Below, in pieces: positions 42,492 to 50,955 of a DNA stretch of 64,000 nt. Every line of letters begins with the position of its first letter. The stretch's first letter is position 1. The notes below the pieces were generated by a model. That model did not search any database, had not been told where the DNA came from, and worked only from the letters and a program-made list of their open reading frames with translations. Where the stretch lies: positions 1 to 64,000 of the forward strand of contig JAHIUW010000007.1 in assembly GCA_018816865.1 (NCBI GenBank), read 5' to 3'. Position numbers and translations under genes: made by a program. Source of the stretch: Pseudomonadota bacterium (GTDB lineage: Bacteria > Desulfobacterota > Desulfovibrionia > Desulfovibrionales > Desulfovibrionaceae).

Positions 42492-43397
42492 CTAGGCCTT
42501 GTCTTTGGGGCACTTGTCCTTGACATACTTGATGGCTTGACGGGCGGCGATGGAACCTTCCCCGACGGCAACGCCGATCTGCAGGAAGCGGCCCACGCAG
42601 TCCCCTGCGGCGTAGATGCCAGGCAGGTTGGTTTCCTGCTTCTCGTTGGCCACGAGGTAGTGCCCGTTGCGCTCCAGGCCCAGGGTATAGGCGAAGTCCG
42701 TGGATCCGGCCTCGCCCAGGGCGATGAACAGGCCCTCGGTGTCGAAGGTCTCGCCGTCCTCGAACCTGACGCGATCCAGACCGTTCGCACCTTCCAGGGT
42801 TTCGATCTTCTTTTCGATGACGGGGATACCCGCCGCGTCCAGCTTGGCCCGCATCTCGTCGCCGAACTCGGGCTTTTTGCCCTGGGTGCACAGGGCGACC
42901 TTGTCGGTGTAGGAGGTCAGTTCCAGGGCCTGGTTGGCGGCGTAGACGCCTTCGCCCAGGGCCACGACCTGGCGGCCGCGGTAGAAGAACCCGTCGCAGG
43001 ACACGCAGTGGGACACGCCCTTGCCGTCGTAATCATCCTCGTTCTTGATGCCGGAGCGGGTCTTGGACACGCCGGCGGCGATGATGATGGCGCAGGCCTT
43101 GATGTGTCCGGACTCGGTCTTGACCTTGTAGGTCATGTCTTCTTCCATGTGGATGGTCAGCACCCGTTCGGTCTCGATGCGGGTCCCGAAGCGCAGGGCC
43201 TGCTTGCGCCCAGCCTCCATCAAGTCGGAGGCCTGGATGGTGTTCTCGAAGCCGAAGTAGTTGTCGATGGCGTAGTCACCGTCGATTTTCGGCTTCAGGC
43301 CGACGACCACGGTGTCGATCCCTGCGCGGGAGGCGTAGATGGCGGCGGACAGGCCCGCGGGACCTTGACCAATGATCATGAGCTGGACTTCTTGCAT
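42492..43397 (-). CDS. Thioredoxin-reductase-like flavoprotein with altered pyridine site
   Basis: A 301-residue FAD enzyme with the TrxB layout. The FAD-binding loop IGQGPAGLSAAIYASRAG lies at 9-26, the redox disulfide CVSC at 131-134 (E. coli has CATC), and the FAD site GIYAAGDCVGRF near the end. The NADPH-binding domain keeps a GxGxxA core (GEGVYAA, 148-154), but the adjacent HRRxxxR motif that grips the 2'-phosphate is replaced by CTQGKKP (170-176). It may therefore use NADH, ferredoxin or another donor. The ATG has GAGGAG six bases upstream. It lies 48 bases downstream of the queuosine transporter gene, so it may share that transcript. Confidence 0.88.
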   Translation of the reverse strand: MQEVQLMIIGQGPAGLSAAIYASRAGIDTVVVGLKPKIDGDYAIDNYFGFENTIQASDLMEAGRKQALRFGTRIETERVLTIHMEEDMTYKVKTESGHIKACAIIIAAGVSKTRSGIKNEDDYDGKGVSHCVSCDGFFYRGRQVVALGEGVYAANQALELTSYTDKVALCTQGKKPEFGDEMRAKLDAAGIPVIEKKIETLEGANGLDRVRFEDGETFDTEGLFIALGEAGSTDFAYTLGLERNGHYLVANEKQETNLPGIYAAGDCVGRFLQIGVAVGEGSIAARQAIKYVKDKCPKDKA

Positions 43398-43445
43398 CGC
43401 GTTCTCCTCGATAGGTGCTGACCGTTTGCAGTCTCTTGTGGGCCC

Positions 43446-44132
43446 TTAGACCGCTGCCCTTTCCCGGGACACCACTCGCTTGGCGAGATAGATGAACGGG
43501 GTATCCAGGGCAGCGACGATGGCCTTGAAGAGGTATGTCGTAATCAATATTTCAATAAAGACTGGTGTCTCGAACACTCCCCAGAAAGCAATAAGGCAGA
43601 AGATCACCGAGTCAAGCAATTGGCTGACCAGGGTGCTCAGGTTGTTGCGCAGCCAGAGCTTGCCCTCGCCGGTGCGTTTTTTCCAAAAATGGTAGGCCCA
43701 GACGTCGTGCATCTGGGAGATCAGATACGCCGCCAGGCTCGCCAGGGCCAGTCGCGGCAACATCCCGAAGATGGCCTCCAGATGCGGCTGGACAAAGTCG
43801 TCGGCACTGGGGGTGAACAGCAGAGCGATCTGCATGTACACCGTGGCCATGACCAGCACCGCGAACCCCAGCAGAACCCCCTTTTTCGCGGCATCCTTGC
43901 CGTAAAACTCCCCGAGCAGGTCCGTGGCCAGAAAGACGCTGGCGTAGAGCACGTTGCCCAGGGTTGTGGTCAGCCCGAACAGCTCGATGGTCTTCAGGAC
44001 TTGGATGTTGCACAGCAGCAGGTTGAAGACGATGAGCCCGTACAGGGCCGGTTTGCCAAAGAGCCGGAACAGCACCACGACCAGGGACAGGTCGAGCACA
44101 GCAAATGCAAGCCAAAGCAATTCGTTCGTCAT
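43446..44132 (-). CDS. Queuosine-precursor transporter (VUT/YhhQ family)
   Basis: A 228-residue membrane protein with about six spans; the family imports 7-deazaguanine precursors such as preQ0/preQ1. Family features include an early NLLLCNIQVLKTIELFG, TDLLGEFYGKDAAKKG and WAYHFWKKRTG with flanking charged residues, then DSVIFCLIAFWG. It has GGAG nine bases before the ATG and a structured leader. Whether queuosine synthesis genes exist in this genome cannot be seen here. Confidence 0.9.
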   Translation of the reverse strand: MTNELLWLAFAVLDLSLVVVLFRLFGKPALYGLIVFNLLLCNIQVLKTIELFGLTTTLGNVLYASVFLATDLLGEFYGKDAAKKGVLLGFAVLVMATVYMQIALLFTPSADDFVQPHLEAIFGMLPRLALASLAAYLISQMHDVWAYHFWKKRTGEGKLWLRNNLSTLVSQLLDSVIFCLIAFWGVFETPVFIEILITTYLFKAIVAALDTPFIYLAKRVVSRERAAV

Positions 44133-44157
44133 GTCGTATACTCCGGAGTTAGATTTA

Positions 44158-44177
44158 GAAGGAGGGCGGCCTCCTTC
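44158..44177 (-). promoter_or_regulatory. Hairpin in the leader of the queuosine-precursor transporter
   Basis: GAAGGAGG-CCGC-CCTCCTTC is a perfect 8-base stem 25 bases upstream of the ATG, followed by TAAATCTAACTCCGGAG that contains the ribosome site. It looks like a switchable leader but does not match the preQ1-I form I know. Confidence 0.35.
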
Positions 44178-44267
44178 CCGGCCCAGGCCGGAACCGGCTA
44201 TATTTGCCCGATATTGAGTGAGGGGTCAAGAAATCAGCAAGGGCATGGCAATCCGCCGTGTTCAATG

Positions 44268-44291
44268 AAAAAAGCCGCGCGAGCGCGGCTT
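44268..44291 (-). terminator. Terminator of the diguanylate cyclase gene
   Basis: AAGCCGCGC-TC-GCGCGGCTT followed by TTTT on the minus strand, 28 bases after the stop at 44320. Confidence 0.85.
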
Positions 44292-44319
44292 GAGTCTTTT
44301 GCGATGCAGGGCGTTGGGC

Positions 44320-45810
44320 CTAGGTTCCGGCCTGTTGCTCCTGAAGGAGAGCCGAATAGTCGTCGCAGCCGTCGGAGGTGCAGACCATGTTTCGACCCGA
44401 GGCCTTGGCCAGATACAGGGCACGGTCGGCAGCCTTGATCAGGTCCGGGTTGCGGCTGAAGCTTGTGGCCGAAAGGGAGGCCACACCGATGGAGGTGGTC
44501 ACGCTAAGGACCTTGCCGTCGTGCTTGAGATTCAGTTTCTCCACCTTGCGGCGCAGGCGCTCGGCCAGCAGCCAGGCCTGTTCCTCACCGGTATGCGGCA
44601 GGATGACGGCAAACTCCTCACCACCGTAGCGGGCGGCAAAGTCCGTGGTGCGCAGGCTTTCCATCAGCAGCGAGCCGATCTCCTTGAGCACCAGATCCCC
44701 GGCCTGGTGGCCGTGGGTATCGTTGATGTTCTTGAAATGGTCCAGATCCAGCATCATCAGCGAGATGTCCTGACCATAGCGCGTTGAACGTCGCATTTCC
44801 TCCATGAACCGGTTGTCGAAAAATTGGCGGTTGAAGATGCGGGTCAGGCCGTCATGATCTGCCTTGAGCTTGACCTCGCGGAAGAGCAGGGCGTTTTTCA
44901 GGGCCAGGCCCAGGTGGTTGACCGCCGAATGCAACACGTCACGTTGCTGTTTGGTCAGCCGGACCGGGGTCGGGGTCAGCAGGGCCAGTGTGCCGAAATC
45001 CTTGCCTCCCGCCTTGAGCGGAAGCATGATCGCACGGTCCGTGCCGGGTTCCAGGGGAGGGGCCACCTTGGCCTCGGCATCCATCAGGTAGGTCAACTGG
45101 TAGCTGTTGACCTTGATGTTCGAAAGCCGGGCGGCGTTTTCCATCAGCTTTTCGATCCATTGTTCCTGGATGTCCGCATCCTCCTGGAACGTCAGGAATA
45201 TTTCTGATTCCACAAACTCCTCATCGCTGTCCGCCCAGAAAATGCCTTGCACGGCAGAGACCGCAAAGAGCGAGCACAGGTCGCGTCTGGCCTGGGTGAG
45301 GATGGTGGCCGGATTCAGGCTTTCCGAGGCTCTGGCCATGAATTTGTTCAAGAACAGCAGGTAGTCTGTCTTGCGCGAGAGAATTTCCCGTTCCAGGGCG
45401 ATCTCGCGGGTCATGCGCACGATGTCTTCATACAGGGCATGGACTTCCCGAGCCCGGTACAGGGTTTCCTGCACCTTGCTGGCGGCAAGGGGGGTGCGCA
45501 GGATGGACAGGAATCCCAGGTCCAGCAATCGTTCGACATCCAGATCATCCCTGGCGTCGGCCAATAGCACTTTCTGCGCCGGGTCCCATTCAAGGATGGC
45601 AGACTTGAAACCATCGTCCAGGGTGACCCAGACTCGGCCCGGAATCCAGATCAGGAAAGGGGTTTCCCCTTCCATCTCGTTGTCCGTGGGCAGGGCGCTG
45701 GCGTTGAAATTGCGCACTCTGTACCCGGGAGCCGAACTCTCGATCTTCTTGCATTCGATGTCCGACAGCCCGAAGCCCCAGAACAAGGTGTTGTTGTCCG
45801 TCTTGGTCAT
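44320..45810 (-). CDS. Diguanylate cyclase (GAF-like + GGDEF)
   Basis: Makes cyclic di-GMP from two GTP. The 496 residues comprise an N-terminal segment of about 125 residues resembling a degenerate receiver domain (VLLADARDDLDVERLLDLG), a coiled-coil linker, a GAF-like sensor domain (about 165-315) and a GGDEF domain (about 325-480). The active site reads GGEEF near residue 394, and the product-inhibition site RTTD sits five residues before it, so feedback control is expected. It lacks a signal peptide or membrane span, so the sensed signal is probably cytoplasmic. It is divergent from the following glycosyltransferase cluster. Confidence 0.93.
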   Translation of the reverse strand: MTKTDNNTLFWGFGLSDIECKKIESSAPGYRVRNFNASALPTDNEMEGETPFLIWIPGRVWVTLDDGFKSAILEWDPAQKVLLADARDDLDVERLLDLGFLSILRTPLAASKVQETLYRAREVHALYEDIVRMTREIALEREILSRKTDYLLFLNKFMARASESLNPATILTQARRDLCSLFAVSAVQGIFWADSDEEFVESEIFLTFQEDADIQEQWIEKLMENAARLSNIKVNSYQLTYLMDAEAKVAPPLEPGTDRAIMLPLKAGGKDFGTLALLTPTPVRLTKQQRDVLHSAVNHLGLALKNALLFREVKLKADHDGLTRIFNRQFFDNRFMEEMRRSTRYGQDISLMMLDLDHFKNINDTHGHQAGDLVLKEIGSLLMESLRTTDFAARYGGEEFAVILPHTGEEQAWLLAERLRRKVEKLNLKHDGKVLSVTTSIGVASLSATSFSRNPDLIKAADRALYLAKASGRNMVCTSDGCDDYSALLQEQQAGT

Positions 45811-45985
45811 ATGTCTGTCCTGTTGAAGGATGATTTGCCATTTTCATAAGCAAGAACAGGGCCAAACTCTTGGTGGCTGGGCGTGGCAGGGATAAAAGCC
45901 CAAATCCCAGGCGGTTTGAGGAGATTATTAAGATTGTTCCGGGCGGCCCCAGGCGACGGAAAAATGTTAAAAGCCCGCCACCGCG

Positions 45986-46044
45986 GGTAAACTCTGCCGC
46001 TCGGTGTCGGGTTTCCGACTCCGGCCGGGGTAAACCTTCCCGTT
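45986..46044 (+). repeat. Direct repeat upstream of the second glycosyltransferase cluster
   Basis: GGTAAACTCTGCCGCT (45986-46001) and GGTAAACCTTCCCGTT (46029-46044) match at 12 of 16 positions, 43 bases apart, with a GTCGG-GTTT-CCGAC hairpin between them. They lie in the 293-base gap before the GT2 gene and may be regulator sites. Confidence 0.4.
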
Positions 46045-46058
46045 GCTTCAGCCGACAA
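46031..46058 (+). promoter_or_regulatory. Sigma-28-like promoter candidate
   Basis: TAAA (46031-46034) and GCCGACAA (46051-46058) are 16 bases apart; the flagellar sigma-28 form is TAAA-N15-GCCGATAA. It lies 45 bases before the GT2 start. One base mismatch and one extra spacer base leave it tentative. Confidence 0.3.
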
Positions 46059-46103
46059 GAGTATGAGGGTGTTCTTGAAAGTCATTCTTTGAGGAAGGGT
46101 TTG

Positions 46104-46964
46104 ATGAAGCCATTGGTCTCAATCGTTATTTCCAACTACGAATACGAACGGTTCCTGCCCGGACTGTTCAGGTCCCTGGCGTCGCAGACCCTGGGGCTGA
46201 ATCAAGTCGAGGTCATCCTCGTTGATGATGGCAGCTCGGACGGCTCTGTGGAAACGGCCCGGGAACAGGGTGTGGCCTATGGCTTTGCGCGCTTCAAGGT
46301 GCTTTCCCTCAAACACAGGGGCAAGCCTGGTCCTGTCCGCAACGCGGGTCTGTCCGTTGCCCAGGGGCGGTATCTGCTCTGTCTGGACCCTGACGACAGC
46401 ATTGAGCCGGGCTTCCTGTCGCGGACGGTGGCGGCTCTGGATAATTGCCCCGAGGCCTCCCTGGCCTACAGCGACTACCTGGAATACAGCCCCGAGGGCG
46501 ATCGTGTGGTGAGCCTTCCGGCCTTTGACGCCCACTTGTTGCGGACACAGAACACGCTGACCCTGGCGACTCTGATGCGGCGCGAGGTCTTTGAGCGCAG
46601 TCGGGGTTTTTCGGCCCAGACGGCTTACGAGGATTGGGATTTCTGGGTACAGGCGGCGAATAATGGCTTTTGGGGACTCAGGGTGCCGTTGCCACTGTTC
46701 AGATACAATCATCACGGCAGTAATTTTTCATGGAAGGCTCGTCTGGTGGATGGTCGGGCCAAGGCGCAGATCGTTCTGGACAACAAGCATTTCTTTGAGC
46801 CCGCAGTCGTTGGCTGGGCCCGTTCCCTGATCAGGGGGGAGGCCTGGGCCGTGCCCTTCAGGCGTGGTTTGATCCCGCGGCCCGCGGATGTAATGGCTCT
46901 GCGCGAGATGGCCTGCCAGGTTCTGGACAGGGCCTGCGCCCGGAGCAAGGCTGCAAATGCTTGA
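46104..46964 (+). CDS. GT2-family glycosyltransferase
   Basis: A 286-residue GT-A enzyme from the ATG at 46104, with a strong GAGGAAGGG site; longer frames start in the gap. The nucleotide site VSIVISNYEYERFLPG, DDGSSDGSVETA and the metal Asp pair LCLDPDDSIEP (near 100) are clear, and ATLMRREVFERSRGF with the downstream EDWDFWVQ supplies the catalytic Asp region. It starts the second glycan cluster and overlaps or abuts the next gene. Likely products are a surface or flagellin glycan. Confidence 0.9.
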   Translation: MKPLVSIVISNYEYERFLPGLFRSLASQTLGLNQVEVILVDDGSSDGSVETAREQGVAYGFARFKVLSLKHRGKPGPVRNAGLSVAQGRYLLCLDPDDSIEPGFLSRTVAALDNCPEASLAYSDYLEYSPEGDRVVSLPAFDAHLLRTQNTLTLATLMRREVFERSRGFSAQTAYEDWDFWVQAANNGFWGLRVPLPLFRYNHHGSNFSWKARLVDGRAKAQIVLDNKHFFEPAVVGWARSLIRGEAWAVPFRRGLIPRPADVMALREMACQVLDRACARSKAANA

Positions 46965-46996
46965 CGAACAACCGCTCTCACAGGCATTTCAACTTC

Positions 46997-48643
46997 ATGC
47001 AATCACCGAATATTTGGGGGACGCTTGATCCTTTCATCGAGGGCGGGGACGTCATGGGCCGCAATGTGGCCAACGAGGCGTTTTTGCGCGCACTGCTGCG
47101 TCGGGATCCTTTCAAGGCCTATCATTTCTTTTTAAGCACCGGCCAGCAGGTGGACCGGGTCGCCGGGCAGCTGCATCTGGAATTTCAGGATATCCAGAAC
47201 AGGGGCGGGATTTTGGTCAGGCTGCGCAACCAATTGCCTGCGGCCCTTGCCCGGGGTGGCTACCACTGCTTCCATCTCTCGGACTGCATCAACTATCCGG
47301 CCTATCTGGCGGCCCTGCGCAATAAGGTCAGCCCGGACATCTTCCCCATCACCGGGGTAACCCATTCGCTCTCCTACCAGCGTTACAGCCGGGATTTCCT
47401 GGCCCATCTCTGGCCGGGCTGCACCCCGCGCGACTGCGTGGTCGCCACCTCCGACACCGCGAAGGCGGTCGTGGGCAGGTACTTCGACCTGCTCTGCGAG
47501 AGCTACGGCGACCTGCCCCGGCCCACCGTGGCCACCATTCCCCTTGGTGTGGATACGGACCAGTACCGTCCCCCCAGTCCGGCCGAGCGCGATGCGGCGC
47601 GCGCCAAACTGCAGCTCGACCCCGGCCAGACCATGATCCTGGTCTTTGCCAGACTGTCGCACTTCTCCAAGATGGACCTGGTGCCCCTGCTGCGGGCCAT
47701 GCAGCGTCTGCCGCGCCTTGGCGTGCCGCTGGATACGGTGCGCGTGGTGCTGGCGGGTTGGATGGGCAAGGGCGACGAGACCTATGTCGAGACCATCTCC
47801 AACCTGGCGGGGAACCTTGGCCTGCCCCTGATGGTCGTCCCCAAACCCGACGACCAGACCAAGCGCGAGTTGTTTTGGGGTGCGGACGTGTTCCTGTCCC
47901 CCGTGGACAATCCCCAGGAGACCTTCGGGCTGACCGTGCTGGAGGCGGGGGCCATGGGTCTGCCCGCGGTGGTTTCGGAATACGACGGCTATCGGGATCT
48001 GGTGGTGCATGGCGAGACCGGTTACCTGATTCCCACCCTGGGACCTGAATCCACCAGGGCCATCGACATCATGGCCCCGCTGCTGTTCGACAATGAATAC
48101 CATCTGCAGGTGGCCCAGCAGACCGTGGTTGATGTGGCGGCCATGGCCCGAGCCTTGGCCGAGCTTGTTCTGGACCCGGCCCTGCGCCGCAGATTGGGGG
48201 AGGCCGGACGGCAGCGCATGCTGGAGTCCTTCAGCTGGGAGCGCGTGGTGGACCAGTATGTCGCCCTGTGGCACCGCCTGCGTTCCCAGGCCGTGGATGC
48301 CCAGGCCCTCAAGCTCATGCGTCACCCCCATTCCCTGCCCTTCAGTGAGTTGTTCGGGGGCTATGCCTCCAACCGCCTTGACGAGTTCGTGGTCCAGTGG
48401 TCGGCATCGGGCCAGGCCGTTTACCGGGGACATGATTTCGTGTCCATCTACCGGGCCATCGCGCATCGGGTGAACTTGGAGGATGTGAAGAAGGTGGCCT
48501 TCATGGCCCGCAAGCCGCTCAGTGGCCCGAAACTGGCGCTCAAGGTCATGGAGATTCTGGGGAAGTCCGAGGAGGACGCTCAGTTTCTGGTGCTCTGGTG
48601 CCTGAAAAACGATCTCCTGGAGCGGGTGGATGACGCCACCTGA
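46997..48643 (+). CDS. GT4 glycosyltransferase with a C-terminal extension
   Basis: About 548 residues. The start is uncertain: an in-frame TTG at 46961 overlaps the preceding stop, while the ATG at 46997 keeps the IWGTLDPFIEGGDVMGRNVA start seen in Desulfovibrio-type GT4 proteins. The donor half carries FWGADVFLSPVDNPQETF and LTVLEAGAMGLPAVVSEYDG. After a complete GT4 fold (about 1-430) comes a helical extension of about 115 residues, with LKVMEILGKSEEDAQFL and a helix-rich end that resembles a small winged or helical adaptor. It acts with the flanking GT2 and GT4 enzymes. Confidence 0.85.
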   Translation: MQSPNIWGTLDPFIEGGDVMGRNVANEAFLRALLRRDPFKAYHFFLSTGQQVDRVAGQLHLEFQDIQNRGGILVRLRNQLPAALARGGYHCFHLSDCINYPAYLAALRNKVSPDIFPITGVTHSLSYQRYSRDFLAHLWPGCTPRDCVVATSDTAKAVVGRYFDLLCESYGDLPRPTVATIPLGVDTDQYRPPSPAERDAARAKLQLDPGQTMILVFARLSHFSKMDLVPLLRAMQRLPRLGVPLDTVRVVLAGWMGKGDETYVETISNLAGNLGLPLMVVPKPDDQTKRELFWGADVFLSPVDNPQETFGLTVLEAGAMGLPAVVSEYDGYRDLVVHGETGYLIPTLGPESTRAIDIMAPLLFDNEYHLQVAQQTVVDVAAMARALAELVLDPALRRRLGEAGRQRMLESFSWERVVDQYVALWHRLRSQAVDAQALKLMRHPHSLPFSELFGGYASNRLDEFVVQWSASGQAVYRGHDFVSIYRAIAHRVNLEDVKKVAFMARKPLSGPKLALKVMEILGKSEEDAQFLVLWCLKNDLLERVDDAT

Positions 48644-49739
48644 AGCACCCCGAATCCTGGTCCACTCCCTGCTGCGCTGCATGGGGGGGACCTCCGCCAT
48701 TGCCCGTGCCCTGCATATCGCCATCCCCGAGACCCTCTATAGCTACGAGTGCGACGACGGCCTCTGCCAGGAGGGGGCTGAGGCCGTGCGGCCCGAAGAC
48801 CTGGGGCGCTATGCCCTGGATGCCGGCGTGGAGCTGGTGCATCTTCATGCCACCCTGGATTGGGGGGGCTGCCTGCGCGGTCTCGCGCAGGCCGGACTGC
48901 GCGTCGTGGTCACCCTGCACGACTGCCGGGCCCTGACCGGCGGATGCCCGTATCCATTACAATGCACGGCCTGGGAAGAGGGCTGTCTGTCAACCTGTCC
49001 GCGCCTGTACGAGGCCTCGGATCAGGTTGCCCAAGAGCGTCGAACCCTACTGCGGGAGTTGTCGGCGGTGCTCGTGGCACCGTCGCGCTGGATGGCGTCC
49101 ATGGCCCGTGCCGTTCTGCCGGAACTGAACGTGCACGTCATCCCCAACGGTGTGCCCTGGCCCCAGACCCTGCCTCCCCGCCAGGAACTGCGCCGAGCCG
49201 TGGGGGTGGCCCCCGGGGCGCGGATGGTGTTGTTCGTGGCCCATGGCGGGGTTGAGGCCGCATTCAAGCAGGGCAAGCATTTCCTGAAGGTCTTCGAGCA
49301 GATCAAGGCCCGTGTTCCCGAGGCCATCTGTTATGTGGTCGGCGGCAAGCGCATGGAACGCCGCGGGGACGTGGCCCTCTGGCCCTATGCCGACACCCAG
49401 ACCATGGCCCGTTTGATGCGCGCGGCGGACGTGCTGGCCTATCCGACCCTGGCGGACAATCATCCCTTGGTGGTGCTGGAGGCCATGAGCATGGCCCTGC
49501 CCGTGGTGGCTTTCGCCACGGGCGGAGTGCCCGAGCAGATCGCCGCCCCCAGTGCCGGGGTGCTGGTGCCCGCGGGCCAGTGGACGGCTCTGAGCGCGGA
49601 GATCATCCGTCTGCTGGAACATCCTGTCCAGGCCCGGCGTTTGGGCGAGTCCGCCCGCATCTGGGGCACTGACCGCTTCCGGCAGGAGCGGATGGTTGCG
49701 GATTACCAGAAGCTCTACGGTCGCCTGTGCGGGACCTGA
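48630..49739 (+). CDS. GT4 glycosyltransferase
   Basis: A 369-residue GT-B enzyme whose start lies 14 bases inside the previous gene, with GGAG seven bases upstream. It has a Cys-containing acceptor loop LHDCRALTGGCPYPLQC and a second Cys pair EGCLSTCPR, which may bind metal or form the acceptor pocket in this subgroup. The donor site is PTLADNHPLVVLEAMSMALP followed by FATGGVPEQI. The stop overlaps the convergent hydrolase gene by 25 bases. It ends the GT2-GT4-GT4 set. Confidence 0.88.
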   Translation: MTPPEAPRILVHSLLRCMGGTSAIARALHIAIPETLYSYECDDGLCQEGAEAVRPEDLGRYALDAGVELVHLHATLDWGGCLRGLAQAGLRVVVTLHDCRALTGGCPYPLQCTAWEEGCLSTCPRLYEASDQVAQERRTLLRELSAVLVAPSRWMASMARAVLPELNVHVIPNGVPWPQTLPPRQELRRAVGVAPGARMVLFVAHGGVEAAFKQGKHFLKVFEQIKARVPEAICYVVGGKRMERRGDVALWPYADTQTMARLMRAADVLAYPTLADNHPLVVLEAMSMALPVVAFATGGVPEQIAAPSAGVLVPAGQWTALSAEIIRLLEHPVQARRLGESARIWGTDRFRQERMVADYQKLYGRLCGT

Positions 49740-50617
49740 TTGCCCTTGGTTTGTGAGACTGCCTGGGCGATGAAGGAGAGGGCCGCCTTGGCCGTGGGTT
49801 GATGGTAGAGCAACCCTACGTGGCAGATCGGGGCGGTGCAGAATTCCTGCCAGCCTTCCTTGTTGATCCTCAGCCCCTCCAGGGGCATCACCATGTTATC
49901 CACCAGTGAGTAGATGGCCAGGCTTGGGACCCCCGAGGGGATGTCCGAGGCTTCGATCTCCTTGATCAGCTGCCCGCGATATTCCAGCTTGTGCGCCAGA
50001 TCGTTCATGCCGATGCTCGCCAGGGTCGTGCCCTGGTGCGGGGTGCCCAGCGTCACCACGGCCAGCACCCGTTGACGCAGCTCGGAGGTGTTCAGCAGGG
50101 TGCGCGCGGCCAGTCCCCCCAGGCTGTGGCAGACCAGCACAATCTTTTGTCCGGGCCGTTCGCGCAGGATGGCCTCGGTCTCTCGCTCCAGCTGTTTGAC
50201 GATGCCCCAGAAATCCAGCTTCCAACTATTGTAGGTGATGGCGTGCAGGTCGCTGTAACCGGCCCGGCGGAACCAGGCGGCGTAAAAAACCCAGGCCGCG
50301 GCCGTGTGGGCGTAGCCGTGTACGAACAGCACGGTCGGTTTGTCGTTGGAAGTCGATGACTGGTTGGGGGGGGCGATGTCCGACCCGAGCCAGAGGGGTT
50401 TGACCAGGAACAGGGGGTAGAGCAGGACCGCTCCGGCCTGACTGGCGAGGCTGGACAGGAAACCGGCGCCCACCCAGAGCCAGGGACGGCCATGGCTGGC
50501 CTCCCTGAGCATCTCCAGATGCGCGGTGCCCGAGGTCTGGCGCCAGAACAGCCCGTAGGTGACGACGCTCACGCTCAGGATGGCGAGGCAAAACAGGATC
50601 AGCAGGGTCATCAGCAT
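49715..50617 (-). CDS. Membrane-anchored lipase/esterase-like alpha/beta hydrolase
   Basis: A 300-residue protein. One or two N-terminal hydrophobic spans (about 3-25 and 45-70) anchor an alpha/beta hydrolase domain. The nucleophile elbow is VCHSLGGLAARTLLN, and GYAHTAAAWVFYAA and TLGTPHQGTTLASIG are typical of triacylglycerol-lipase-like proteins. The His of the triad is probably in CHVGLLYHQP. Substrate is unknown; acyl esters of envelope lipids are plausible given the position. Confidence 0.87.
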   Translation of the reverse strand: MLMTLLILFCLAILSVSVVTYGLFWRQTSGTAHLEMLREASHGRPWLWVGAGFLSSLASQAGAVLLYPLFLVKPLWLGSDIAPPNQSSTSNDKPTVLFVHGYAHTAAAWVFYAAWFRRAGYSDLHAITYNSWKLDFWGIVKQLERETEAILRERPGQKIVLVCHSLGGLAARTLLNTSELRQRVLAVVTLGTPHQGTTLASIGMNDLAHKLEYRGQLIKEIEASDIPSGVPSLAIYSLVDNMVMPLEGLRINKEGWQEFCTAPICHVGLLYHQPTAKAALSFIAQAVSQTKGNQVPHRRP

Positions 50618-50658
50618 GGTTCGCTCCCGTCCGTTTGTTTGGGCAGTGACAACGATAA

Positions 50659-50898
50659 CTATTTGGCGTGGTTTTGGAAAGTCTCAGCGATGGGCACTAG
50701 GTGCTGTTCGCATTGCTCCAGGCGGTGTTCCCAGGTGAAGTGCTGGGTGTGCTTGCAGCAATCTTGAGGGTCCAGTTGCAGGGCGATCGGCACGGCCAGA
50801 CCTTGGTCGTTGTTCAGACCGTCCTGCGCAGAGGGCCAAGAGCCCAAGGGAGTGATCTTCAGTGCCCGCGAGACGCTTCGGAGGGCTTGCAGGAAAGG
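50659..50898 (-). pseudogene. Remnant of a glycosyltransferase C terminus
   Basis: A frame open for about 79 codons without a plausible start ends at TAG 50659. Its last residues include DPQDCCKHTQHFTWEHRLEQ and then HLVPIAETF. The TWEHRLEQ helix and the preceding Arg-Ala-Leu run resemble the C-terminal tail of GT4 proteins, where a Phe-(S/T)-Trp-Glu helix closes the fold. The 5' end disappears in the terminator of the DHH gene. The donor half is gone, so it cannot work as an enzyme. A short unrelated gene using the TTG at 50847 (62 residues) is the alternative. Confidence 0.4.
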
Positions 50899-50931
50899 GA
50901 AAAGGCCGCTTCCCGGGTGGGAGGCGGCCTT
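50897..50931 (-). terminator. Terminator of the DHH phosphoesterase gene
   Basis: AAGGCCGC-CTCCCACCCGGGAA-GCGGCCTT followed by TTCCCTTTCC on the minus strand, 25 bases after the stop at 50956. Confidence 0.85.
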
Positions 50932-50955
50932 GATGATTCGGTCTCTGAGAGGCGA

